NCBI GenBank assembly: GCA_903856805.1
Contig: CAIOCZ010000123.1
Span: 1 to 56,382 of the forward strand
Direction: 5' to 3'
Length of the DNA: 56,382 nucleotides
Source: an uncultured cyanobacterium
GTDB taxonomy: Bacteria > Cyanobacteriota > Cyanobacteriia > PCC-6307 > Cyanobiaceae
Positions 8,245-17,376 of the stretch are shown here, piece by piece. Numbering within the stretch: position 1 is the stretch's first letter; the number at the start of each line of letters is the position of its first letter. The translations under genes and the position numbers were made by a program. The notes beneath the pieces are model-generated. The model saw nothing but the letters and a program-made list of their open reading frames with translations. It was not told the origin of the DNA and ran no database searches.

Positions 8245-9522
8245 TCAACCGCTGCTGTGACGGTTCACGGCGGGCACGATCATCAGCCCGCAGAGCACCA
8301 TTCCCGCGGCGACCAGAAAGGCCATGGCGAAAGAAGGGCCGCTCGCCAGCATCAGCAGGCGTTGGGGCCAATCCAGCAGGGGGCCGGAGAGCAGTAGTCC
8401 GAAGCTGCGGCTCAGGACCAACACCGCGCCCCAGCCGCCCGCCTGTTCACCGAGATAGACGGTGGTACAACGGCGGCCGATCTGCTCGGCGATCCAGGCC
8501 TGGATCAGCCCCGTCATCACCCCCAGGCTCATCACCTCCAGGGTCAGGGGCGGCAGGACCAGGGGCGTTCCCACGCCCCCCCAGGCCAGCAGGCCATAGC
8601 CGATCGCCGTCCCCACCAGTCCCAGCCGGGGAAGCGTCAGGCCCCGTCGGCTCAGCAACAGTCCGAGGATGGTGCCCACCGCCCAGCTGCCGCCGAGGCT
8701 GGTGGTGGCAGCCAGGCTCCAGCCCAGCCGTTCCGTGGCGTAGGGCTCCAGCAACACTTCTTGGACGAATAGGGCCGCGTAACTCACCACCATGAACCGC
8801 AGCAGTGGCGGGTCCGGTTGGGGCGAGGAGGTTGGCTGCGCAGCTCCAGCCTGCGCGCTGGCGGAAGACAGGGGCTCCCGCTCGGGCACGGCCTGGCTCC
8901 ACAGCACCGCCGGGATCGTGAGGCTGCCCCAGACGCACCACAGCCCCAGCATCCGGGCGGCAAGGGGCCAGGCGCTCCAGCGGCTCAGCAACAGACTGCT
9001 GCCCAGGGCCACCACCATGGCCGCGATGCAGTTGGCCATGAACAATTCTCTGATCGCCCGTCCCCGATCCGATGGGGGGGAAATTTCCAGCAATCGGGCC
9101 CCCAGCATCGTTTGCACTAATTGATTGCCGCTGCCCAACAGCCCCACCAGGGCCGCTTCCAGGGCCACCGCCAGGACCTTGCCGAGCGGATCCAACTCCG
9201 GCCAGGCCTGACCGAGGGTCAGCAGTCCAAGCAGCGGCAGGGGCAGCACCGTCCAGACCACCAGCAGCCCCAAGCGCAGATAGCCCCGCCGCCGCCCCCC
9301 CCAGAAGCGGTGCCGGTCGCTGAGGCGACCCATCCGCGGTCGCAGCACCGCCGTCAGGGAATGGAGGGCCACCAGGCCCGCCACCAGGGTGGCCGGCAGG
9401 TGGAGCTGGGCAATCCCGATCTGGGTGAATGGGCCCGCCAGGAGCCCGGACGACACGGCCGCGCTCAGGCAGGTGACCAGCAGGCGACGCCGTTCCCCCA
9501 TGGCTGAGGCCAGGCTGGACAC
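8245..9522 (-). CDS. MFS transporter, PucC/BCD (bacteriochlorophyll delivery) family
   Basis: 425 aa integral membrane protein with about 12 hydrophobic segments, consistent with the major facilitator fold. The combination LRPRMGRLSDRHRFWGGRRRGYLRLGL after the third helix and SDRGRAIRELFMANCIAAM in the middle resembles the PucC/LhaA branch, implicated in delivering chlorophyll or assembling pigment complexes rather than solute uptake. A cytoplasmic loop of low complexity (SSASAQAGAAQPTSSPQPD) separates the halves. The ATG at 9522 is 17 bases from the divergent phosphatidyltransferase start, so the two promoters overlap. Chlorophyll biosynthesis (acsF) occurs elsewhere in the window. Substrate is inferred from family only. 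Confidence 0.8.
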   Translation of the reverse strand: MSSLASAMGERRRLLVTCLSAAVSSGLLAGPFTQIGIAQLHLPATLVAGLVALHSLTAVLRPRMGRLSDRHRFWGGRRRGYLRLGLLVVWTVLPLPLLGLLTLGQAWPELDPLGKVLAVALEAALVGLLGSGNQLVQTMLGARLLEISPPSDRGRAIRELFMANCIAAMVVALGSSLLLSRWSAWPLAARMLGLWCVWGSLTIPAVLWSQAVPEREPLSSASAQAGAAQPTSSPQPDPPLLRFMVVSYAALFVQEVLLEPYATERLGWSLAATTSLGGSWAVGTILGLLLSRRGLTLPRLGLVGTAIGYGLLAWGGVGTPLVLPPLTLEVMSLGVMTGLIQAWIAEQIGRRCTTVYLGEQAGGWGAVLVLSRSFGLLLSGPLLDWPQRLLMLASGPSFAMAFLVAAGMVLCGLMIVPAVNRHSSG

Positions 9523-9539
9523 AGGGAAGGGAGCGGCTG

Positions 9540-10082
9540 ATGGAGAGAATGGTCCCTGATGCGGCGGAGTGCCACCTGCGACAACTCGCTGATGCGCTCA
9601 CCTTGGCCCGGGCACTTCTGGGCCTCCCTCTCCTGCTCGCTCTGGGGGCAGAGCAGCAGCCCCTGGCCTGGGGGCTGCTGCTCCTCGGTGGGCTCACGGA
9701 TGCGGCGGATGGCTGGTTGGCGCGGCGGGCAGGCGGGGGCTCGGTGTGGGGGGCGCGCCTGGATCCGCTCACCGACAAGATCCTGATCAGTGCCCCCCTG
9801 CTCTGGCTTGCCAGCGCAGGTCGCTTGCCGCTCTGGGCGGTGTGGCTGCTGCTGGCCCGTGAACTGCTGATTTCCGGCTGGCGATCGGGCCAGGGCAGTG
9901 GCGGGCCCGCCTCGGCCACGGGCAAGGCCAAGACGGTGTTGCAGTTCCTGGCCCTGCTGCTCTTGCTCTGGCCCGAGGGCTGGCCTTGGGTGGCGTTGCT
10001 GCGGCCCCTGGGTTGGTGGCTGTTCTGGCCTTCGCTGGCTTTGGCGCTCACCTCGGCCCTGGGCTACCTGCGGCGGCCCTGA
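9540..10082 (+). CDS. pgsA: CDP-alcohol phosphatidyltransferase (PgsA-like)
   Basis: Membrane enzyme transferring a phosphatidyl group from CDP-diacylglycerol to an alcohol, most likely glycerol-3-phosphate for phosphatidylglycerol, the essential phospholipid of thylakoids. The family signature D-x2-DG-x2-AR-x8-G-x3-D-x3-D is complete: D and DG in TDAADGWLARR, G in VWGARL, then DPLTD. Five or six hydrophobic segments follow. At 180 aa it matches bacterial PgsA size. The start ATG at 9540 yields a short hydrophilic N-terminus before the first membrane helix. The stop at 10082 abuts the stop of the convergent epimerase gene. Substrate specificity is inferred. Confidence 0.85.
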   Translation: MERMVPDAAECHLRQLADALTLARALLGLPLLLALGAEQQPLAWGLLLLGGLTDAADGWLARRAGGGSVWGARLDPLTDKILISAPLLWLASAGRLPLWAVWLLLARELLISGWRSGQGSGGPASATGKAKTVLQFLALLLLLWPEGWPWVALLRPLGWWLFWPSLALALTSALGYLRRP

Positions 10083-11000
10083 TCAGCCCAGCAGGGCCGC
10101 ATCGCCGCTGAAGTCCGGAGTGCTCGGTTCCCGTTGGGCGTAGTCGTTGTGGTAGCTGTCCGCCAGGCTGGCCTCCAGATCAAAGCTGGGGCTCCAGGCC
10201 AGTTCCCGCTGCACCCGCTGGATGTCGGTGAGGAAATGGGCCAGGCGCAGCGGGAAGGCCTTGCGTGCCTTCTTGTCCAGGCCGGCCGGATCGAAGCTGC
10301 GGATCTCCACCTGTTCTGGCGAGCGGCCACAGGCCCGGGCCGCCGCCGCCACCAGACCCCGGAAGGTCACCCCTTTGGCGCCGGAGCAGTTGTAGATGCG
10401 ATTCGCCGAGGCCTCCACGGCCAGGCAGCGGGCCATGGCGCTGGCCAGGTCATGGACATGACCCAATTGGGTGATGGTGCTGCCGTCACCGGGCAGGGGT
10501 ACCGGCTGGCCGTGCAGGATTCGATCGAAGAACCAGCTCTCCACCGGGTTGTAATTGCCGGCGCCAATGATGTAGGTGGGCCGGAAGCTGGTGAAGGGGA
10601 TGCCCTGGCGGCGCAGCCAGGTTTCGGTCTCGGCCTTGCCGGCATGGCGGCTGGCGGGGTCCGTCGGGGCCTCCTCATCCAGGGGCCAGAGCTCACTGTC
10701 GGCGTAGACCCCGGCCGAACTCACATAAACGAATCGGTGCGCGGGGGCTCCGGTGCGCTCCACCACCGCCTGGCTTTCGGCCTGGGTGCGCCCGGAACTG
10801 TCGATGATCACGTCGAAGCGGCGGCCCTGCAGCACGGCCAGATCGTCGGGATTGCTGCGGTCGCCGGCCAGATGCTCCACCCCTTCCGGCAGGGTCTGAC
10901 GGCCCCGGGTGAACAGGCACAGCTCATGGCCTGCGGCCTGAAGCAGGCTTACCAGCGGCTTGCCCACGAAGCGGGTGCCGCCCATCATCAGGATCTTCAT
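10083..11000 (-). CDS. NAD-dependent epimerase/dehydratase, CSP41-like
   Basis: 305 aa atypical short-chain dehydrogenase. The nucleotide-binding motif is MMGGTRFVGKPLVSLL near the N-terminus, and the active-site region shows YVSSAGVYA and RPTYIIGAGNYNP. The overall pattern matches the cyanobacterial ancestors of the plastid chloroplast stem-loop-binding proteins (CSP41), which bind and stabilise RNA and associate with ribosomes and RNA polymerase. It could alternatively be a nucleotide-sugar epimerase. The usual catalytic YxxxK is not evident at the expected place; the stretch DPASRHAGKAETETW occupies it, as in CSP41 proteins. It starts at ATG 11000 and ends against the phosphatidyltransferase stop. 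Confidence 0.85.
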   Translation of the reverse strand: MKILMMGGTRFVGKPLVSLLQAAGHELCLFTRGRQTLPEGVEHLAGDRSNPDDLAVLQGRRFDVIIDSSGRTQAESQAVVERTGAPAHRFVYVSSAGVYADSELWPLDEEAPTDPASRHAGKAETETWLRRQGIPFTSFRPTYIIGAGNYNPVESWFFDRILHGQPVPLPGDGSTITQLGHVHDLASAMARCLAVEASANRIYNCSGAKGVTFRGLVAAAARACGRSPEQVEIRSFDPAGLDKKARKAFPLRLAHFLTDIQRVQRELAWSPSFDLEASLADSYHNDYAQREPSTPDFSGDAALLG

Positions 11001-11053
11001 CGCCCAATCGCGCCGATCGGGCGCTATTCAAGCGGCCGATCGCCCCCTGTGCT

Positions 11054-11773
11054 TCACCCAGGCCCTGAGCTGGCCGAGCAGGGCAGGGGAGATCCGAGCT
11101 GTTCAAAGGGCAGGGCAGGGATCTCCAGCAGCGGAGCCCCCTGGGGCAGTTCGGCGGGCAGGCCGGGATCGGGGGCAGCGGGGCCGTAGGTGCTGCCGTT
11201 GAAGTGCTGTTGAACCAATCCGCCGCTGACGCCGTCATGGACTCCGGGCATCAGCAGGTCCAGCCAGCCGTGGTGGCGCTGGTTGCCGAGCCGCAGCGGC
11301 GACTGAAACAGTCCGTTTTCGGCCACGGGCTCCAGGCCCGTGGCGGTGCCACGGAAAATCATCAGGGTGCAGCCATCAGCGCCGCAGGCGTAGGAACCCA
11401 CCACCGCGACCAACAGTTCGGGGGTGCCATCGCCATTCAGGTCGGCCTGGTGGTGGAGATAGCGCATGGGCCCCACCTCCGAACAGGGGGGGCGGTGCTG
11501 TTGGGAGCGGGCCTGTTCCCACTCGGTGCCGTTGGGATTGGCCGGCTGGGGAGCAGCGGCTGGAAAGGGACCGGCGAACAGCCGTTGCCTGAGCGCCGCC
11601 TCCAGCCTGGGGTCACCCCCATTGCCACCCGCAGGCAGGGGGGGCAGGGGTTGCAGCGGCAAGGCCGGGCCCACGTCCGGAGGCGGAGGCGGCGCGGTGG
11701 GCAGCGCCGCCTGGGCCTGGGCCGGAAGGGGGCCAGGGCTCAGCAGCCCCGTGAGCAGGGCCAGACACCACAA
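11054..11773 (-). CDS. Exported hypothetical protein with FG-GAP-like motif
   Basis: Unknown function. The TTG at 11773 is the only standard start in the open frame, but the codons upstream (SPFLLILLRRL) continue a hydrophobic run. The true signal peptide may therefore begin at a rarer start. A cleavage-like PAQAQA follows, then a Pro-rich linker. The mature part has DLNGDGTPELLVAVVG, which looks like a Ca2+-binding FG-GAP/EF-hand-like loop, and paired Cys (SYACGADGCTL). It is likely periplasmic or anchored in the outer envelope. The next gene upstream on the same strand is another exported protein. Confidence 0.65.
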   Translation of the reverse strand: MWCLALLTGLLSPGPLPAQAQAALPTAPPPPPDVGPALPLQPLPPLPAGGNGGDPRLEAALRQRLFAGPFPAAAPQPANPNGTEWEQARSQQHRPPCSEVGPMRYLHHQADLNGDGTPELLVAVVGSYACGADGCTLMIFRGTATGLEPVAENGLFQSPLRLGNQRHHGWLDLLMPGVHDGVSGGLVQQHFNGSTYGPAAPDPGLPAELPQGAPLLEIPALPFEQLGSPLPCSASSGPG

Positions 11774-11848
11774 GCGGCGCAGCAGGATCAGCAGAAAGGG
11801 CGAACGCAGCGCAGTGCGGGCGGTCTGGGGTCAGGCTAGGGGCTCCGG

Positions 11849-12301
11849 TCAGCGGACCTCGGGGATTCGCCCCCGGTTGGCCAGCATCAGTTCGCCGAAG
11901 CGACTGGCCGCCTGGCCGAGCAGCCGTTGCAGTCCCGCCGGGTCGGTGGGGAGGGGTTCCAGCAGACTTAGGGTGGCCGCGGGCAGCAGGGCCCTCCCAT
12001 CCCCCAGCCTTGGACAGAGGCCCAGGGTGATCGCCACCATCCCCTTCTTGGGGTAGGCGTCGAGCATCAGCCAGGTGGTCCAGCGGCTCTCGGGGAACTG
12101 GCGCTCGTAGGTGCGGGGCAGGCTGCGACTGAAGATCCGCTGCAACTCCACGGCGCTGAGGTTGGTGTTGTTCTGCCGGAATTGCAGATCGAAGGCCTGG
12201 GAGGGCGAGGCCACCGTCCCGAGGGCCAGGCTTAACGCCAGTGGCCACAGCCTTGAGGAACGTCGCTCGGGCAAGGGGATCGGCGGGCGGGAGGATGGCA
12301 C
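11849..12301 (-). CDS. Exported hypothetical protein
   Basis: Unknown cyanobacterial protein of about 150 aa. The frame is open back to 12466, but that extension would run through the start of hisA on the other strand. I chose the GTG at 12301, which leaves a basic n-region (PLPERRSSRLW), a hydrophobic core (PLALSLALGTVA) and a cleavage site after SQA. The mature part contains QNNTNLSAVELQRIFSRSLPRTYERQFPESRW and later GRALLPAATLSLLEPLP. No enzyme motif is visible. It is divergent from hisA with about 21 bases between starts, so both promoters overlap. Confidence 0.65.
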   Translation of the reverse strand: MPSSRPPIPLPERRSSRLWPLALSLALGTVASPSQAFDLQFRQNNTNLSAVELQRIFSRSLPRTYERQFPESRWTTWLMLDAYPKKGMVAITLGLCPRLGDGRALLPAATLSLLEPLPTDPAGLQRLLGQAASRFGELMLANRGRIPEVR

Positions 12302-12322
12302 CGGCCGATTCTCGCCCGTTCC

Positions 12323-13084
12323 ATGCAGATCATCCCCGCCATCGATCTTCTTGATGGGCAGTGCGTTCGGCTTCACCAGGGCGACTACGACCAGGTCACC
12401 CGTTTCAGCGACGACCCGGTGGCCCAGGCCCTGGCTTGGCAACACCAGGGGGCCGAACGGTTGCATCTGGTGGATCTCGATGGCGCCCGCACCGGTGAAC
12501 CGGTGAATGATCGGGTGGTGCGGGCGATCACCTCAGCCCTGGCCATCCCGGTTCAGTTAGGGGGTGGGGTGCGCAGCGTGGATCGGGCGGAGGCCCTGCT
12601 GGCCTATGGCCTGGATCGGGTGATCCTTGGCACCGTGGCCCTCGAACAGCCGGACCTGGTGCGGCAGCTGGCCACCCGCCACCCGGGACGGATCGTGGTC
12701 GGCATTGATGCCCGCGATGGTCTGGTGGCCACCCGGGGTTGGCTGGAAAGCAGTGCGGTGGCGGCCACCAGCCTGGCGGCCAGTTTTGAAGGCAGTGGGG
12801 TGGCGGCCCTGATCACCACGGACATCGCCACCGATGGCACCCTGGCGGGCCCCAACCTGGGCTTTCTGCGAGCGATGGCCCAAGCCAGTTCGATCCCGGT
12901 GATCGCCTCCGGCGGCGTGGGAGACCTCGCCGATCTGTTGAGTCTGCTCAGCTTGGCGCCCCTGGGGGTGGAGGGGGTGATCGTGGGTCGCGCCCTCTAC
13001 GACGGTCGGGTGGACCTGGCGGAGGCCCTCCAGGCGATTGGCCCCCGTCGACTTCAGGATCCGGGCCCCCTGCCCTTCGCCTGA
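12323..13084 (+). CDS. hisA: Phosphoribosylformimino-AICAR phosphate isomerase (HisA)
   Basis: Catalyses the Amadori rearrangement of ProFAR to PRFAR in histidine synthesis, in the cytoplasm. 253 aa (beta/alpha)8 barrel with the usual half-barrel duplication. The first catalytic Asp lies in IIPAIDLLDG, the second in VGIDARDG. The phosphate-binding loops are visible as QLGGGVRS and IASGGVG, and TDIATDGTLAGPN matches the family. Length and start (ATG 12323) are standard. It is isolated from other his genes, as is usual in cyanobacteria. Confidence 0.96.
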   Translation: MQIIPAIDLLDGQCVRLHQGDYDQVTRFSDDPVAQALAWQHQGAERLHLVDLDGARTGEPVNDRVVRAITSALAIPVQLGGGVRSVDRAEALLAYGLDRVILGTVALEQPDLVRQLATRHPGRIVVGIDARDGLVATRGWLESSAVAATSLAASFEGSGVAALITTDIATDGTLAGPNLGFLRAMAQASSIPVIASGGVGDLADLLSLLSLAPLGVEGVIVGRALYDGRVDLAEALQAIGPRRLQDPGPLPFA

Positions 13085-13127
13085 GCGGCCAGCCCCAGGA
13101 CGGCAGGGCTTGGGGCGTCTGGCGGAT

Positions 13128-13145
13128 GGGCAATTGCCCTATAAC
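13128..13145 (+). promoter_or_regulatory. Palindromic operator and -10 element upstream of the Fur-family gene
   Basis: A perfect 12-bp palindrome GGGCAATTGCCC (13128-13139) directly abuts a good -10 hexamer TATAAC (13140-13145), about 15 bases before the earliest likely start of the Fur-family gene. I see no strong -35 at 17 bp. Position and symmetry suggest an operator, perhaps for autoregulation; this is inference. Confidence 0.5.
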
Positions 13146-13160
13146 AGTTCAAAGTTAACC

Positions 13161-13682
13161 TTGTTGTCCGTGGCGCCTGCCACTCGCCCCAGCCTGGCTT
13201 CGGCCCAAGACGCGCCGGACGCCAACGCTGCGGCCGGAGGGCTGGGCAGCGTCATTCAGGCGGGGAAGTTGCCTGATTGTGTGGAAGATGTCTATCGCCG
13301 CTGCCGCGATCTGGGCATGCGCCTCAGCCGCCAGCGGCGCATGGTGCTGGATCTGCTCTGGGCGGAGCGTGCCCATCTGAGTGCCCGCGACATCTTCGAA
13401 AAGCTGAATGACCTCGGCCGCAACATTGGGCACACCTCGGTTTATCAGAATCTGGAGGCGTTGCAGTCCGCCGGCGTCATCGAGTGCCTGGATCGGGCCA
13501 GTGGTCGGCTCTATGGCTATCGCTCCGATCCCCATAGCCATCTGACCTGCCTGGACACCGGCTCGATCGAGGATCTGGATGTGAAACTGCCCGCCGATCT
13601 GCTGCGCCAGATCGAGGACCACACCGGCTTTGCCATTGAGTCCTACACCCTCCATCTGGCCGGGCGGCGACAGGCCCGGTAG
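13161..13682 (+). CDS. Fur-family metalloregulator lacking the structural zinc CxxC pair
   Basis: Winged-helix repressor of the Fur/PerR/Zur superfamily. With the TTG at 13161 the protein has 173 aa; GTG at 13170 is an alternative, and both follow the TATAAC element. The DNA-binding domain shows GMRLSRQRRMVLDLLW and GHTSVYQNLEALQSAGVIE. The dimerisation and sensor part has SDPHSHLTCLDTGSIEDLDV, keeping the His-x-His and acidic ligands. The usual CxxC is CLDT with only one Cys, and the C-terminal CxxC is absent. Which metal or peroxide it senses is therefore unclear. An N-terminal extension rich in Ala and Pro precedes the fold. Confidence 0.85.
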   Translation: MLSVAPATRPSLASAQDAPDANAAAGGLGSVIQAGKLPDCVEDVYRRCRDLGMRLSRQRRMVLDLLWAERAHLSARDIFEKLNDLGRNIGHTSVYQNLEALQSAGVIECLDRASGRLYGYRSDPHSHLTCLDTGSIEDLDVKLPADLLRQIEDHTGFAIESYTLHLAGRRQAR

Positions 13683-13707
13683 CGTTGGTCTCCTCTGGCC
13701 TGCCGCC

Positions 13708-15363
13708 GTGCCCCGCCGCGCGGATCTCCCCCGTCCCCAGCTGTTGCTGTTGGCCGAACCGCTCGAACGGGAGGGGCTAACGCGCTGGTTGGAGGCTGAC
13801 CCTGCCGGGTATCGGGTGGTGGCGGATGCGGCGGCCCTGGAGGGGGGGGCCACCTTGGTGCTCTGGTGCCCGGGGGAGGCGCCACCGCTGGCCCGCCTGC
13901 GGGACGAGGTGCTCCTGTTGCAGGACCGTTGGCAGCCTGCTCCACTCTTGCTGCTCCTGCGCCGCGGCCATGGCTATGGGCGTGGCCAACTGCTGACCTT
14001 GCCCGCGCAGGGGCTGCTTGATCAGGCGGAACCCCGCGCCCTCTGCCAGGCCGTGGCGACGCTCCTGGCCGGGGGGCGGGAGGTGGCCCTCACGATGGAC
14101 GACCCGGTCGCCGTGGCGGGCGATGGGCCGGCCGGGGAGTTGGTCGCACCGGCGGGGGTCTCCCAGTCCCTGCTGAGGTCTGGCCTGGCCCAGATCGACG
14201 CCGAACTGGTGGCCGCCGACCGCCGGCTCCATTCCTCCGCGTCATCCCTGGCCTTGTTGCTGGAGCAGGGGCGCCAGCGGGAGTTGCGGATGGCCCGCAC
14301 CCTGCTGCTCTGGCTGTGGGGACCCCTCAGTCCTCTCCCGGCCCCCGTCCTGGGGCCGGCTCCGAGGGTCGGTGGGGGGCGTCCACTCGCCCGGCCCATG
14401 CAGCTCAGCCTGCGCCAGCGCAATGCCGAGGGCATCTGGGAGGCCTTGCATGGGCGCCTACGGGTGGCGGTCTCCCCAGGCCCCACCAACCACACCGGCC
14501 AACTGCTGGCCCTGGATGGACTCCATCCCGAGCGCCGCAGGGATCTGTTTCAGGCGCTGCTTGAGCAGTTCGCCGAACTGCGGGGCCGTTTTCAGGGCGA
14601 CGACCTGCCGATGGACGAAATTCTTCGTCGTTGGCGGGAGCTACAGCCCCAGCTTCGCCAGCAGGCCCTCCGTCAAATGGCGGGGGCCTACGTGCAGTTG
14701 CCCTGGGAGGGGGGCCTCCGGCCGGTGGTGCCCACCCTGCTGCAGCAGAGCGATCTGGCCGTGGAGGATCCCGAATTGCCCGATCCGATGGCGATGTTGG
14801 CGCCCCTGGTGCTGGCTCGGCCGCTGCTGGTGGAGGGCCGGCTGCTGGCACCGGACGAGCCCGAGGCGGTGCTGCACCTGGAGTTGCTCCTGTCGAATTG
14901 GCTGGTGCGCAGCGCTGAACGGATCAGCGCCGAGGTGCTGGCCGCCGGTGCGGCCTGGCCTGAGTTGCGGCGCTATCTGTTGAGCCCGGAGCTGTTGGCC
15001 ACCCGCAATTTGGAGCGGTTACGCAACCAGCTCAATGCCCAGCAGCGCTGGAGCAGCTGGGTGGAGCGGCCGCGGTGGCTTTACGAAAGCCGCCGCCCCC
15101 TCTTCCGGCTGGAGGGGGGACGGATTGATTCCATTGATCTGACTGAGCCCCGGGATGCGGAACTGCGGCAGTTGGGGTGGCCCCAGCAGCTGGTCACCCT
15201 GATGCTGGAAACCCGTGATGCACTGGCACCCCAACTGCAGGCGCTGCTGAAGGCACTGGGGGATCTGTTTGTGGTGGTGCTCACCCGGGTGCTGGGGCGG
15301 GCGATCGGCTTGGTCGGACGGGGCATCGCCCAGGGGATGGGCCGCAGCCTCGGTCGCGGCTGA
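13708..15363 (+). CDS. DUF3685 family protein (Ycf55-like)
   Basis: Cyanobacteria- and plastid-restricted family of unknown function. I used the GTG at 13708, 25 bases after the Fur-gene stop; the frame is open to 13630 within the fur gene. The 551-aa product has an N-terminal region that could be a degenerate receiver-like fold (LLLLAEPLEREGLTRWLEA) and a long helical middle. It ends in a hydrophobic and basic C-terminus (LGDLFVVVLTRVLGRAIGLVG) that may bind membrane. No catalytic motif is visible. Close spacing suggests transcription with the Fur-family gene. Confidence 0.75.
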   Translation: MPRRADLPRPQLLLLAEPLEREGLTRWLEADPAGYRVVADAAALEGGATLVLWCPGEAPPLARLRDEVLLLQDRWQPAPLLLLLRRGHGYGRGQLLTLPAQGLLDQAEPRALCQAVATLLAGGREVALTMDDPVAVAGDGPAGELVAPAGVSQSLLRSGLAQIDAELVAADRRLHSSASSLALLLEQGRQRELRMARTLLLWLWGPLSPLPAPVLGPAPRVGGGRPLARPMQLSLRQRNAEGIWEALHGRLRVAVSPGPTNHTGQLLALDGLHPERRRDLFQALLEQFAELRGRFQGDDLPMDEILRRWRELQPQLRQQALRQMAGAYVQLPWEGGLRPVVPTLLQQSDLAVEDPELPDPMAMLAPLVLARPLLVEGRLLAPDEPEAVLHLELLLSNWLVRSAERISAEVLAAGAAWPELRRYLLSPELLATRNLERLRNQLNAQQRWSSWVERPRWLYESRRPLFRLEGGRIDSIDLTEPRDAELRQLGWPQQLVTLMLETRDALAPQLQALLKALGDLFVVVLTRVLGRAIGLVGRGIAQGMGRSLGRG

Positions 15364-15368
15364 GAGTT

Positions 15369-15400
15369 TTGGTCGTGCCGGCACTTGGTCGTGCCGGCAC
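15369..15400. repeat. Tandem 16-bp repeat carrying a 10-bp palindrome
   Basis: TTGGTCGTGCCGGCAC occurs twice head to tail (15369-15384 and 15385-15400) without a mismatch. Each copy contains the perfect palindrome GTGCCGGCAC. The pair lies in the 61-base gap between the DUF3685 stop and the start of the PSI-accumulation-factor-like gene, where a regulator could bind two dimers 16 bp apart. Confidence 0.85.
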
Positions 15401-15424
15401 AATGACCCGAGCTGCCCTCCTGCT

Positions 15425-15975
15425 TTGCCGCGTCTGATCGCCTGGTTGCTTGCCTCTCTGCTGATCTTCTGCGGGGGCTGGGGGGCGGCGCCAGCCCTGG
15501 CCAGCCTCAGCGACGATCGTTACGACGGCAATATTTATTCTCTCTATGCCGGCAACGGTTCCCTGGTGCCGCCCCGCACCACCTTGGCCGAGGCCCGGGA
15601 AGCCGGCCGGGTGGTGGTGTTGGTGTACTACCTCGACGACAGCGCGGTCAGCAAGCAATTTGCCCCCGTGGTGTCCGAACTGCAACGGCTATGGGGCAAG
15701 GCGGTGGAGCTGTTGCCCCTGGTGACCGATCCCCTCCAGAACCGCAACGATCAAGGGCCCAGCGATCCTGCCCATTACTGGAACGGCACCATTCCCCAGG
15801 TGGTGGTGCTCGATGCTTCCGGCACGGTCCGTTTCGATGCCAGTGGTGCGGTGGATGTGGATGCGATCAACGCGGCGTTGAGTGCCGTCACCGGCATTCC
15901 CCTGCCGGAGGGCGGCAGCCTTAGTTCCACGGTCAGTTTCAACGAGCTCAACAGCGAAGTCGTCTCCCGTTCCCA

Positions 15976-15979
<4 letters not shown>
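15425..15979 (+). CDS. Thioredoxin-fold protein like thylakoid PSI accumulation factor
   Basis: 184 aa from TTG 15425, which puts a clean signal peptide at the front (PRLIAWLLASLLIFC, cleavage after PALA). The mature start SLSDDRYDGNIYSLYAGNGS and the later HYWNGTIPQVVVLDASG, with a cis-Pro, match a cyanobacterial family annotated as thylakoid membrane photosystem I accumulation factor. The fold is thioredoxin-like, but the active-site region reads YYLDDSAVSKQFAP without any Cys, so redox chemistry is not expected. The likely location is the thylakoid lumen or membrane. Its last four bases overlap the start of fumC (ATGA), implying translational coupling. The function assignment is from memory of the family. 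Confidence 0.75.
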
Positions 15980-17370
<1,391 letters not shown>

Positions 17371-17376
17371 GATGGC

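Noticed and set aside
8447-10051. 534-codon minus-strand ORF spanning the MFS and phosphatidyltransferase genes
   Set aside because: It is Pro/Arg/Gly-rich and overlaps two well-supported genes in other frames; high GC creates such long shadow frames.
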